Shown here: in pieces, positions 7,966 to 15,271 of the stretch | How the letters are laid out: every line of letters starts with the position of its first letter | Numbering within the stretch: position 1 is the first letter of the stretch | Assembly (NCBI GenBank): GCA_025800435.1 | Contig: JAOXRV010000701.1 | Span: 1-15,555, forward strand | DNA: 15,555 nt | Direction: 5' to 3' | DNA from: Cellvibrionaceae bacterium | GTDB taxonomy: Bacteria > Pseudomonadota > Gammaproteobacteria > Pseudomonadales > Cellvibrionaceae | The notes under the pieces: model-generated | What the model was told of the DNA's origin: nothing | Database searches by the model: none | Seen by the model: only the letters and a program-made list of their open reading frames with translations | Position numbers and translations under genes: made by a program

Positions 7966-7971
7966 ATTATA
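7966..7971 (-). promoter_or_regulatory. Candidate -10 box for the clc-hemJ-hemL transcript
   Basis: Minus-strand TATAAT, a perfect -10 hexamer, about 77 nt upstream of the CLC start codon. The matching -35 is poor (TTACAC with 19-bp spacing). It is the best promoter-like site on this strand of the gap. Confidence 0.45.
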
Positions 7972-8039
7972 GAAGATTGTGCGGCAAACCGTGTAACTGC
8001 CCGAAATTAAGGGCATTTTCACTGCAGTCGTCATAAGAA

Positions 8040-8067
8040 TTGCCATTTGCAATCTTTGGACTATCTT
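8040..8067 (+). promoter_or_regulatory. Candidate argC promoter
   Basis: TTGCCA (8040-8045) and TATCTT (8062-8067) with a 16-bp spacer give a plausible sigma70-type promoter, leaving a leader of about 100 nt before argC. The -10 match is modest. I did not find a convincing ArgR box. Confidence 0.3.
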
Positions 8068-8124
8068 ATGATTAAACTAATGCTTAGGCATGGGGTCTGT
8101 GAATTTTTGCCAAAAATAAATAAG

Positions 8125-8158
8125 CCATTGGGCGAGTAACCCCATTGGGCGAGTAACC
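8125..8158 (+). repeat. Perfect 17-bp tandem duplication in the argC leader
   Basis: CCATTGGGCGAGTAACC occurs twice back to back (8125-8141 and 8142-8158) without a mismatch, ending 18 nt before the argC start codon and 8 nt before its AGAGG ribosome site. The exact identity suggests recent duplication or a selected double site. No known operator is recognised in it. Confidence 0.95.
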
Positions 8159-8176
8159 ATAGTTGTAGAGGTAATT

Positions 8177-9220
8177 GTGATTAAAGTTGGGATTGTGGGG
8201 GCCACCGGTTATACCGGCGCCGAACTGCTGCGTTTATTAATGGGCCACCCCGAGGTGGAGGTGTGTGTGATCACTTCTCGCGCCGAGACCGGCGTGGCCG
8301 TGGCAGATCTCTACCCCAGCTTGCGCGGCCGCTGTGATTTGCGCTTTTGCGAGCCCAGTGCCGAGGCCCTGGCTAGCTGTGAGCTGGTGTTCTTCGCCAC
8401 CCCTCACGGCGTGGCCCAAAGCATGATGCCCGAGGTAATTGATCGCGGCACGCGGGTGGTGGACTTATCCGCCGACTTCCGCATTAAAGATATCGCCACC
8501 TGGGAGCAGTGGTACAAGCAGCCCCACGCTTGTCCCGAGCTGGTCGCCAGTGCGGTCTATGGTCTGCCCGAGGTTAATCGCGCGGATATTGCCAGGGCCC
8601 AACTGGTCGCCTGCGCGGGTTGCTACCCAACCGCCACTCAGTTGGCAGTGCTGCCCTTATTAGAGGCGGGGCTGGTAAACCCCGGCCACATTATTGCCAA
8701 CGCCGCCTCGGGGGTGAGTGGCGCCGGGCGCCAGGCTAAAGTGGATAATTTAATGGCCGAAGTAACAGATAGCTTCAAGGCCTATGCAGTGGCGGGGCAT
8801 CGCCACCTGCCAGAAATAGAACAGGGGCTAAGGGCGGTGCAGGGCCCGGGCCAGGAACCGGCCCAGGTGACGTTTGTACCCCACCTGCTGCCCATGATTC
8901 GTGGTATTGGGGCCACGGTTTACACCCAATTAAACCCGGGTCAGGCGCCAGACCTGCAAGCGCTGTTTGAGGCGCGCTATAAAGATGAACCCTTTGTGGA
9001 TGTATTGCCCGCCGACAGTTACCCTCAGACTCGCTGGGTCAAGGGCTCTAACAATTGCCAGTTGGCGGTGCACCGGCCCCAGGGGCGCAACACGGTGGTG
9101 GTGTTGTCGGTAATCGATAATCTCACCAAGGGCGCCTCGGGCCAAGCGATTCAGAATATGAATATTATGTTGGGTTTACCGGAAACTCTGGGGTTGGAAA
9201 CGGTAGCGCTGTTGCCCTAG
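8177..9220 (+). CDS. argC: N-acetyl-gamma-glutamyl-phosphate reductase
   Basis: The third step of arginine synthesis: NADPH-dependent reduction of N-acetylglutamyl phosphate to the semialdehyde, in the cytoplasm. The 347-residue length fits the longer ArgC type. The N-terminus IKVGIVGATGYTGAELLRLL is the Rossmann dinucleotide-binding loop. Catalytic Cys149 lies in CAGCYPTATQLAVLPLL, where the more usual N-P before G-C is C-A. The substrate-binding histidines are in VAGHRHLPEI, and the C-terminal GASGQAIQNMN motif is typical. The start is GTG with AGAGG (8167-8171) 5 nt upstream. It is divergent from the CLC gene. Its place before DUF6776, bactofilin and erpA matches Pseudomonas gene order. 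Confidence 0.97.
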   Translation: MIKVGIVGATGYTGAELLRLLMGHPEVEVCVITSRAETGVAVADLYPSLRGRCDLRFCEPSAEALASCELVFFATPHGVAQSMMPEVIDRGTRVVDLSADFRIKDIATWEQWYKQPHACPELVASAVYGLPEVNRADIARAQLVACAGCYPTATQLAVLPLLEAGLVNPGHIIANAASGVSGAGRQAKVDNLMAEVTDSFKAYAVAGHRHLPEIEQGLRAVQGPGQEPAQVTFVPHLLPMIRGIGATVYTQLNPGQAPDLQALFEARYKDEPFVDVLPADSYPQTRWVKGSNNCQLAVHRPQGRNTVVVLSVIDNLTKGASGQAIQNMNIMLGLPETLGLETVALLP

Positions 9221-9299
9221 GGCTAAGTTGGTACTCGGGCATGGATTGTCGAGAGGACAGTACTCCCTATTTGCTAAGACGTTGTAACTGGAGGTGACT

Positions 9300-10043
9300 A
9301 TGGCAGTGGTAAAAGGAAGTTATCAGTATAATTTGCGGGTGGTTCCCGATGAGCCGGGGCACCGTTATTTAGGAAAATTTGCCGTTGCTGCGGTAATTAT
9401 TGCTTTGATTGCTGGTGCATACTTGTACGGGCGTTACGAACAGCGTGACCAGCGCCAAGAAGCGTTGGTCGAGCTAGATTTGGTGCGTTCCCAGCTGCGC
9501 GAAAAAGCGGTAGAAGCCGAAGAGCTGCGCCAGCAGGTTGCCAACTTGGCCCTGGGTGCTCAAGTCGATCAAAAAGCCAATGAAGATGTGCGCGGGGAAG
9601 TCATAAGACTGAAAGCGCAGATCGCTGAGCTAGAAGAAAATGTGAGTTTTTACCGGGGTTTAATGTCCCCAACCGAAAACAAGCGGGGTTTGACCATTGG
9701 TTCATTGGATGTGATTGCCACTGGCACCCCGAGGCACTATCAGTATAAACTTGTGGTTCAGCAGCTGGCTTCCAACCACGGTCATCTGCGCGGCCATATG
9801 CAATTTACCGTTGTCGGCCGCGATGCAGATGGCAGTGCGCGCAGTTATGCGTTAAAAGACTTGTCGTCGGGAGTTGGCAGCGATCAGATCCGTCTGGGAT
9901 TCCGCTATTTCCAGAATGTGTCCGGGGAGATGGTCTTACCCGAGGGCTTTACGCCAGAGCGGATAGAATTGGTGGCTAAGTCGTCCGGTAAGGATGCCGT
10001 AAAAGTCGAGAAGAAATTTGGTTGGCCAGTACAACAGGGTTAA
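9300..10043 (+). CDS. DUF6776-like membrane-anchored coiled-coil protein
   Basis: A 247-residue protein of unknown function. It has a short cytoplasmic N-terminus, one membrane helix (about residues 27-44), a long charged heptad-rich segment (about 50-118, ending ELEENVSFYRGL) likely to form a coiled coil, and a beta-rich C-terminal domain (about 130-240) with alternating hydrophobic strands. The topology suggests the coiled coil and C-terminal domain are periplasmic. I chose the ATG at 9300 because GGAGGT (9290-9295) is correctly spaced for it; the in-frame GTG at 9294 lies inside that ribosome site. It sits 79 nt after argC and 102 nt before the bactofilin gene. The pairing suggests a membrane partner for the bactofilin, but that is inference. 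Confidence 0.8.
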   Translation: MAVVKGSYQYNLRVVPDEPGHRYLGKFAVAAVIIALIAGAYLYGRYEQRDQRQEALVELDLVRSQLREKAVEAEELRQQVANLALGAQVDQKANEDVRGEVIRLKAQIAELEENVSFYRGLMSPTENKRGLTIGSLDVIATGTPRHYQYKLVVQQLASNHGHLRGHMQFTVVGRDADGSARSYALKDLSSGVGSDQIRLGFRYFQNVSGEMVLPEGFTPERIELVAKSSGKDAVKVEKKFGWPVQQG

Positions 10044-10088
10044 AAGGGGTAAACAAGTCGCGCCTTACCACCCTTATGTGGAACTTGG

Positions 10089-10117
10089 TTGACCGTTTCT
10101 TACTCATATTGTTAAAC
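10089..10117 (+). promoter_or_regulatory. Candidate bactofilin promoter
   Basis: TTGACC (10089-10094) and TTAAAC (10112-10117), spacer 17 bp. The -35 is good and the -10 poor. It lies in the 102-nt gap before the bactofilin gene, in which I see no terminator for the upstream gene. Confidence 0.3.
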
Positions 10118-10145
10118 GAGCAAGAACCTATATTAAGGTCGAATC

Positions 10146-10613
10146 ATGTTTTCAAATAAGGAAAAACCCATGACGTTTGCGGCAGGCTCAACAACGTTGA
10201 TCTCCAAAGCCACTGAGATAGTGGGAGATCTACACTTTAAAGGTAACCTCGAAATTGAGGGTAAGGTAAAGGGTAACATCGTCGCCGAGGAAGGCAGTGA
10301 AGCTCGGGTACGGGTTATGGATAAGGGTGAGGTAGAGGGCGAAATTCGCGCACCATCCATCATTATCAATGGCAGCGTTTCCGGCAATGTCGATTCCAGT
10401 AAGCACATTGAATTAGCCGAGAAGGCGATTGTGCAGGGCAATGTTAATTACAATTTAATCGAAATGGTCAAAGGTGCACAGGTTAATGGTAACTTGGTGT
10501 ATAACGGCGGCAAGCAAACCGTATTAACCGCCTTTGACACGGCCGCCGAGGCCGACAGCGATAGCGACGACAGTAACACCATCGATATCGACTCATTTAT
10601 CAATAAGGGCTAA
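10146..10613 (+). CDS. Bactofilin (polymer-forming cytoskeletal protein)
   Basis: A 155-residue protein of the bactofilin (DUF583) family, which forms nucleotide-independent filaments from a right-handed beta-helix and positions cell-wall or polar proteins. The core (about residues 15-121) shows the repeating hydrophobic/Gly pattern, e.g. GDLHFKGNLEIEGKVKGNI and VNGNLVYNGG. The N-terminus MFSNKEKP resembles the short membrane-targeting peptide of other bactofilins (BacA of Caulobacter starts MFSK), which supports the ATG at 10146, with AAGG 7-8 nt upstream. A second ATG at 10170 also has an AAGGA-like site but would lose that peptide. The C-terminus (130-150) is acidic, rich in Asp and Ser. 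Neighbours include a membrane coiled-coil protein and, on the other strand, an M23 peptidase and AnmK. Confidence 0.93.
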   Translation: MFSNKEKPMTFAAGSTTLISKATEIVGDLHFKGNLEIEGKVKGNIVAEEGSEARVRVMDKGEVEGEIRAPSIIINGSVSGNVDSSKHIELAEKAIVQGNVNYNLIEMVKGAQVNGNLVYNGGKQTVLTAFDTAAEADSDSDDSNTIDIDSFINKG

Positions 10614-10622
10614 GCCCTGCAG

Positions 10623-10660
10623 TGGCCGGGGTCTTTTGACCTTAATGGGGCTTCCGGCCA
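10623..10660 (+). terminator. Possible hairpin/terminator after the bactofilin gene
   Basis: TGGCCGG (10623-10629) can pair with CCGGCCA (10654-10660), enclosing a second perfect hairpin GGTC-TTTT-GACC (10630-10641). It starts 10 nt after the bactofilin stop. No T-run follows, so intrinsic termination is uncertain. Confidence 0.35.
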
Positions 10661-10690
10661 AGCTATTTCGGCGTTTGTATCCCTCTCTCA

Positions 10691-10716
10691 ATACTTGACT
10701 GTTTTGCTAGGTTAAC
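10691..10716 (+). promoter_or_regulatory. Likely IscR type 1 operator at erpA
   Basis: The left half ATACTTGACT matches all ten positions of the type 1 IscR consensus ATASYYGACT as I recall it; over the full 25 positions about 20 fit. It overlaps the -35 of the erpA promoter, where bound [2Fe-2S]-IscR would repress. E. coli erpA is a known IscR target. No experimental support is visible. Confidence 0.55.
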
Positions 10717-10724
10717 GCCATAAT
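10695..10724 (+). promoter_or_regulatory. Sigma70-type promoter of erpA
   Basis: TTGACT (-35, 10695-10700) and CATAAT (-10, 10719-10724) with an 18-bp spacer. The start point would fall near 10731, about 20 nt before the erpA ATG. Five of six bases match at each hexamer. Confidence 0.7.
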
Positions 10725-10749
10725 GTCGCCCCAGTGAATAGGTGTGACC

Positions 10750-11103
10750 ATGTCTGAAGCGCAAGTTTTTACCCCCCAAACTCTCAATGTGACCGGCAGT
10801 GCCGTGAACAAGGTGAAGAATCTGGTGGCCGAAGAGGCCAATCCGGAGCTGAAGTTGCGGGTATTTGTCACCGGTGGTGGTTGCTCGGGCTTTCAGTACG
10901 GCTTTACCTTCGATGAGCTGACCGCCGAGGACGACTCAGTGGTATCAATAGACGGTATTGATGTTGTAGTCGACGCCATGAGCTACCCTTATCTGATGGG
11001 TGCCACAGTCGATTACGAAGAGGGTCTGGCCGGCTCTAAGTTTGTGATCACCAACCCCAATGCGGCCACTACCTGTGGTTGCGGCTCTTCTTTTTCTATC
11101 TAA
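10750..11103 (+). CDS. erpA: Iron-sulfur cluster insertion protein ErpA
   Basis: An A-type carrier that delivers Fe-S clusters to client apoproteins, including the IspG/IspH isoprenoid enzymes in E. coli. The 117 residues align end to end with E. coli ErpA. The three cluster-ligand cysteines are Cys45 (TGGGCSGFQYGFTFDE), Cys109 and Cys111 (TTCGCGSSFSI). NPNAATTCGCGSSFSI at the end separates ErpA from IscA and SufA. I start at the ATG at 10750 with AGGTG (10740-10744) 5 nt before it; the in-frame GTG at 10744 begins inside that site. It has its own promoter with a likely IscR operator. Its stop overlaps the stop of the convergent anmK. Confidence 0.97.
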   Translation: MSEAQVFTPQTLNVTGSAVNKVKNLVAEEANPELKLRVFVTGGGCSGFQYGFTFDELTAEDDSVVSIDGIDVVVDAMSYPYLMGATVDYEEGLAGSKFVITNPNAATTCGCGSSFSI

Positions 11104-12218
11104 GCCGGATAGATACCGCCCAAAATTCTAGGCCCCTTAGCCCCGCTGACACTGGGCAGATTACTTGGCTTGCCCTCTAGGGTCTGCTTGGCCAGCCAGG
11201 CGAAGGTCATGGCCTCCACCCAGTCGGGTTCGATGCCGAGAGCGGCGGTACTGTCGAGTCTGTGGCCTGGCATAGCCGCCGCTAGGGCTGCCATTAAGTG
11301 CTTGTTGTGGGCGCCGCCGCCGCAGATATAAACCTCACCGCCTGCCTCGCCCAGCAGCGGTAAAACCTGTTCGGCAATAGACTGACAGGTAAAGGCCAGC
11401 AGGGTGGCCTGTACCTCTTCGGGAGTGGTGTCTCGGCCTTGTAATTGGGTTTCTAGCCAAGCTAAATGAAAGGCTTCACGGCCGGTGCTCTTGGGGCTGG
11501 GGGCGCCGATAAAGGGGTGTTGCATCAATCTTGTAAGTAAGTCATTGCTTACCTTTCCGGCCTTGGCCCACATGCCATCTTTGTCATAGCCTTGGTTTTT
11601 ATGACGTTTAATCCAGGCGTCCATTAAGACATTACCCGGGCCGCTGTCAAAGCCTAAAACTGGCTGGCTGAGGTCTTTGGGCAGATAGCTGATATTGGCC
11701 ATGCCGCCAATATTAATAACCGCGCGCTCTTGGGTCTGGCTTCTAAAAAACGCCTGGTGAAAAGCGGGGGCCAGGGGTGCGCCGTGGCCGCCGGCGGCCA
11801 CATCTCGGCGCCGAAAATCCGCCACCGTACAGATGCCACTTAGCTCAGCAATAATGTTGGGGTCGCCTACCTGCAAGGTGTAACCGCGCCGGCCCGCCGC
11901 CGGTATATGGCGCAATGTTTGGCCGTGGCTGCCAATGGCGGTGATATCTTTGGGGGTAAAATCGGTGCGGGCCAGTAGCTCTAAGCTGGCCTCGGCAAAG
12001 GCCTCGGCCAGGGTTTGATCCAGCTCGGCCAGCTGGGCGATTTCATCCTGGCCGCTGTGAGCCAGCTGGGTAACCAGGGACTGGGTATCGGCGGGCAGAG
12101 CTTTGGCCAGGCTGGCCAATAGCTGGGGCCGGTCGCCGCTAAAATCGACCAGCCCCGCATCAATGCCGTCTGCGCTGGTGCCGGACATCAGCCCTATATA
12201 GAGCGCCCGGCTTGCCAT
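11100..12218 (-). CDS. anmK: Anhydro-N-acetylmuramic acid kinase
   Basis: A cytoplasmic murein-recycling enzyme that opens the 1,6-anhydro ring of anhMurNAc and phosphorylates it with ATP to MurNAc-6-phosphate. It has 372 residues, against 369 in E. coli. The N-terminal MSGTSADGID (11-20) is the ATP-binding signature of the family. GSHGQTLRH, GDPNIIAE, FDSGPGN (with the presumed catalytic base Asp191) and CGGGAHN follow in the family order. The ATG shares its A with the TAA of the upstream M23 gene (TAATG, 12216-12220), so translation is coupled. The 3' end overlaps erpA by 4 bp. Confidence 0.97.
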   Translation of the reverse strand: MASRALYIGLMSGTSADGIDAGLVDFSGDRPQLLASLAKALPADTQSLVTQLAHSGQDEIAQLAELDQTLAEAFAEASLELLARTDFTPKDITAIGSHGQTLRHIPAAGRRGYTLQVGDPNIIAELSGICTVADFRRRDVAAGGHGAPLAPAFHQAFFRSQTQERAVINIGGMANISYLPKDLSQPVLGFDSGPGNVLMDAWIKRHKNQGYDKDGMWAKAGKVSNDLLTRLMQHPFIGAPSPKSTGREAFHLAWLETQLQGRDTTPEEVQATLLAFTCQSIAEQVLPLLGEAGGEVYICGGGAHNKHLMAALAAAMPGHRLDSTAALGIEPDWVEAMTFAWLAKQTLEGKPSNLPSVSGAKGPRILGGIYPA

Positions 12219-13645
12219 TACAGGGTGTTCCGGGGCTTCTCTAGGCCGGCCAGTACCCGCGCCGCTTGCAGATCGCCCATCTGGGCCAGCATGGGCTGGG
12301 TTTCTTTATTGAAGCGCGCGCGCTCTTTTTTCGGGATCGACTTGGCTTTGGGCAGTTTGACAGTGACCGGGTTGCGCACCCGGCCATTAACGTGGAATTC
12401 GTAGTGCAGGTGGGGTCCGGTGGCGAGGCCGGTGGAGCCAACATAGCCGATAATCTGCCCTTGTTTGACGCGCTTGCCGGTGCGGATGCCCTTGCCGTAT
12501 TTGCTCATGTGGGCGTACAGGGTTTTATAGGCACCGCCGTGCTTGAGGATTACCGCCTTGCCATAGCCGCCCTTGCGGCCGGCGTGGATAATTTTACCAT
12601 CGCCGGCAGCGCGGATGGGGGTGCCGCGGGGGGCGGCGTAGTCGGTGCCTTTGTGAGCGCGAATACGGTTCAGTACCGGGTGTTTGCGGCGCAGGTTAAA
12701 GTGGGAGCTGATACGGGCAAAGTCTACCGGGGTGCGCAGAAACTCTTTGCGCATACTGTAGCCTTCCGGGGTGTAATAATGGCTGCGGCCATCCTTGTGG
12801 GTGTAGCGCACCGCCTTAAAGGTCTTATCCTGGTTGGTAAACTCGGCGGCTAAAATGGGGCCGTTGCCGATGTGCTCGCCATCCAGGTGCTTCTCATTGA
12901 ACATCACCTTAAAACTGTCGCCCTGGCGAATATCCAGCACAAAATCTACATCCCAGCCAAAGATATTGGCCATTTCCATAATCAAGCTGTCGCTTAAGCC
13001 TGCGTTTTGGCCGGCCAGGAAAAGGGAGCTTTTGATGGTGCCCTCATGGTAGCTGGGGCGCAGTTCTGGCTCGCGCACACTTTCCATGGTGGTGAATTTG
13101 TCGCCTTTACGTACAAAGTGTTGGCTGGTAAGGCGGCTACTATTGTAGCGCAGCTCTTGTAACTGGCCATCGACGATATGAAAGTCCAGGGTTTGACCCG
13201 GGTGAATCTTGCGCAGGGCTTTGGCTTGTTTGCTGTTGCTGGTCAGCTCGTACACATCGGCCGCATCCAGGCCGGCGCGCTGGAAGATACTGGAGAGGTT
13301 GTCGCCGCGCTTGACGGTTTCGGCATGCCACTCGACCCTGAGCTCGGGCAGTGACGCCAGCGCGGGCTCCGATTCGGGCTGAGGCACTGGTTTGGGCTGG
13401 GGCTCTACCTGCGCGGGTTTGGCTGCAACCGCCTTGGCAATGCTGATGGCAGCTTCAGCTTTTGGGGCCTTGGGCTCAGCTTTGGCAGCCGCCACCACGG
13501 GTTCTGTTTCGCTGGGTTTGACACTGGCAATGGCGTTGCTATCAGTGCTATTAAAGGTGACAGCCCCCAGGGCAAAGCCAAGGCCGGCGGCGATGGCTAA
13601 ATTCAGGACAGGGAAGCCCCGTAAAGTAGATTGTACTTTTTTCAT
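12218..13645 (-). CDS. M23 (LytM-type) murein DD-endopeptidase, MepM-like
   Basis: A 475-residue periplasmic, probably membrane-anchored zinc peptidase that cuts peptide cross-links in murein. Domains in order: an N-terminal membrane helix (about 12-31); an Ala/Lys/Pro-rich linker (about 42-100); a LysM/OapA-like domain (about 105-155, VKRGDNLSSIFQRAGL); a second N-terminal domain (about 195-300); and the M23 catalytic domain (about 310-435). Zinc ligands are seen as H331 and D335 in HKGTDYAAPRGTP and H414 in HLHYEFHVNG, with H379 (YAHM) and H412 as further active-site histidines, so it should be active, unlike EnvC/NlpD. The order resembles E. coli MepM (YebA) and Pseudomonas PA0667. Its stop overlaps the anmK start, linking murein cutting with recycling. 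It is divergent from tyrS. Confidence 0.93.
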   Translation of the reverse strand: MKKVQSTLRGFPVLNLAIAAGLGFALGAVTFNSTDSNAIASVKPSETEPVVAAAKAEPKAPKAEAAISIAKAVAAKPAQVEPQPKPVPQPESEPALASLPELRVEWHAETVKRGDNLSSIFQRAGLDAADVYELTSNSKQAKALRKIHPGQTLDFHIVDGQLQELRYNSSRLTSQHFVRKGDKFTTMESVREPELRPSYHEGTIKSSLFLAGQNAGLSDSLIMEMANIFGWDVDFVLDIRQGDSFKVMFNEKHLDGEHIGNGPILAAEFTNQDKTFKAVRYTHKDGRSHYYTPEGYSMRKEFLRTPVDFARISSHFNLRRKHPVLNRIRAHKGTDYAAPRGTPIRAAGDGKIIHAGRKGGYGKAVILKHGGAYKTLYAHMSKYGKGIRTGKRVKQGQIIGYVGSTGLATGPHLHYEFHVNGRVRNPVTVKLPKAKSIPKKERARFNKETQPMLAQMGDLQAARVLAGLEKPRNTL

Positions 13646-13800
13646 AAAATCAACAGCTTATAGCGCTTTTCTGCGATGGTCTTGTAACAAATAGTTGTAA
13701 ACCGTGTTTATAACAAAATTAGCCCGGGGAATCACCCACTGATGGCGAATTTATCGGCGTTTTGTGTGCGGCCCCTTGTTTTTCGAAGTGGAGCCGGTAA

Positions 13801-13871
13801 GCTTGCCGTCCCTTGGCCTCTGTACGGCCAGCAAGCCTATGCTGGAACACAGGATAGGACAGGGCCCAGCA
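13801..13871 (+). promoter_or_regulatory. Foldable leader region upstream of tyrS
   Basis: Within the 271-nt gap, GCTTGC (13801-13806) pairs with GCAAGC (13831-13836), and inside it TGGCC (13814-13818) with GGCCA (13826-13830) around a 7-nt loop. Next, TGCTGG (13840-13845) can pair with CCAGCA (13866-13871), while CCTAT (13836-13840) can pair with ATAGG (13854-13858); these two overlap and exclude each other. No T-box is recognised and no clear promoter was found. Function unknown. Confidence 0.4.
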
Positions 13872-13916
13872 GCGTATGTTCAATAGCTTAAAGAATTTTT
13901 AATCAAAGGTAGTGAC

Positions 13917-15224
13917 ATGTCACAAGTCGATGTGGATTTAATTGCGGACTTAAAAGCGCGCGGCCTAATCGCGCAGATGACTGGCGATGAAGAATTGCCA
14001 GAATTTTTAGCTGAGGCTGCCCGCACTTTATATTGTGGCTTTGACCCTACTGCCGACAGTTTGCATATCGGTAGCCTGGTGCCGCTGTTGACTTTGCGCC
14101 GCTTTCAACAGGCCGGCCATAAGCCCATTGCGCTGGTTGGCGGGGCCACCGGCTTAATTGGCGACCCGAGTTTTAAAGCCCAGGAGCGCCAGCTCAACAC
14201 CGCCGACACGGTAGCCAATTGGGTTGAAAAGCTGCGCGCCCAGGTATCAGCCTTTATTGAATTTGACAGCGCCAGCAATAGTGCTGAGGTGGTTAACAAT
14301 CTTGATTGGACTGCCAATATGGATGTGCTGACTTTTTTGCGCGATATCGGCAAGCACTTTGCGGTCAATAATATGATCAATAAGGAGTCGGTTAAGCAGC
14401 GCCTGGACCGCGAAGGCGAGGGCATTTCCTTTACCGAATTTACTTACATGTTGCTGCAGTCTTTTGACTTCTCTGAGCTATATAAACAACACGATTGTGT
14501 GCTGCAAATTGGCGGCTCGGATCAGTGGGGCAATATCGTCGGCGGCGTCGAGCTGACCAAGCGCCGTTTTGGTGGCAAGGTCTTTGGCTTGACCTTGCCC
14601 CTGGTCACCAAGGCCGACGGCACCAAGTTTGGTAAGACTGAGTCCGGTACCATTTGGCTGGATAGTCGCAAGACGTCTCCTTATGCCTTTTACCAGTTCT
14701 GGCTGAATACCGCCGACGCGGATGTTTATAAGTTCTTGAAATACTTTACTTTCTTGTCGGTGGATGAGATTGATGCCATTGAAAAAGCCGATGCCGAGGC
14801 CCAGGGCCGGCCCCAGGCTCAGGGCGTGTTGGCCAAGGAGGTCGCTCGCCTGGTGCATGGGGATGAGGGGCTGCAAGCGGCCGAGCGTATTACTGCGGCT
14901 ATGTTTAGTGGTGATATCGGCGAGTTATCCGAAAGTGATCTTGAGCAGTTAAAGCTCGATGGCCTGCCATCCTCTGATTTGCAGCGCGCGGATATCGGCG
15001 ATAAGCCCCTGACCACCCTATTGACCGAGTGTGGCATGGTCAAAGCCGGCCGCGAAGTTAAAGATGCCCTGGGTCGCAATGCGGTGCTGATTAACGGCGA
15101 GGCCAAAGGCGCCGCCGACAATATGGAGACCGCTGCCTGCTTTGCTGAAGATAAGGCTTTGTATGGGCGTTTCTTTGTAGTGAAGTTAGGTAAGAAGAAG
15201 TATCACTTGCTTGAAGTTGCTTAG
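13917..15224 (+). CDS. tyrS: Tyrosyl-tRNA synthetase
   Basis: A class I cytoplasmic enzyme that charges tRNA-Tyr. It has 435 residues and aligns along its length with E. coli TyrS (424). The ATP-site motif reads HIGS (50-53, in DPTADSLHIGSLVPLL) where E. coli has HLGH. The KMSKS-type loop is KFGKT (237-241, in TKADGTKFGKTESG), as in the E. coli type. LQIGGSDQWGN (tyrosine/adenylate site) is intact. The C-terminal 80 or so residues (KAGREVKDALGRNAVLINGE) are the S4 RNA-binding domain. The ATG has AAAGG 7 nt upstream (13905-13909). Its place between the divergent M23 gene and an rRNA promoter matches Pseudomonas, where the equivalent gene is called tyrZ. Confidence 0.97.
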   Translation: MSQVDVDLIADLKARGLIAQMTGDEELPEFLAEAARTLYCGFDPTADSLHIGSLVPLLTLRRFQQAGHKPIALVGGATGLIGDPSFKAQERQLNTADTVANWVEKLRAQVSAFIEFDSASNSAEVVNNLDWTANMDVLTFLRDIGKHFAVNNMINKESVKQRLDREGEGISFTEFTYMLLQSFDFSELYKQHDCVLQIGGSDQWGNIVGGVELTKRRFGGKVFGLTLPLVTKADGTKFGKTESGTIWLDSRKTSPYAFYQFWLNTADADVYKFLKYFTFLSVDEIDAIEKADAEAQGRPQAQGVLAKEVARLVHGDEGLQAAERITAAMFSGDIGELSESDLEQLKLDGLPSSDLQRADIGDKPLTTLLTECGMVKAGREVKDALGRNAVLINGEAKGAADNMETAACFAEDKALYGRFFVVKLGKKKYHLLEVA

Positions 15225-15271
15225 GGCTTTATTAAGCGGCTTCGTTGTCGAGCCTTGGGGCGGGGGATAGC

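Noticed and set aside
9294..9299. GTG start for the DUF6776 protein
   Set aside because: The GTG overlaps the GGAGGT ribosome site that serves the ATG at 9300. The same reasoning rejects the GTG at 10744 for erpA.
13646..13916. A T-box or tyrosine riboswitch upstream of tyrS
   Set aside because: No T-box core or antiterminator sequence is seen, and T-boxes are not expected in gammaproteobacteria.
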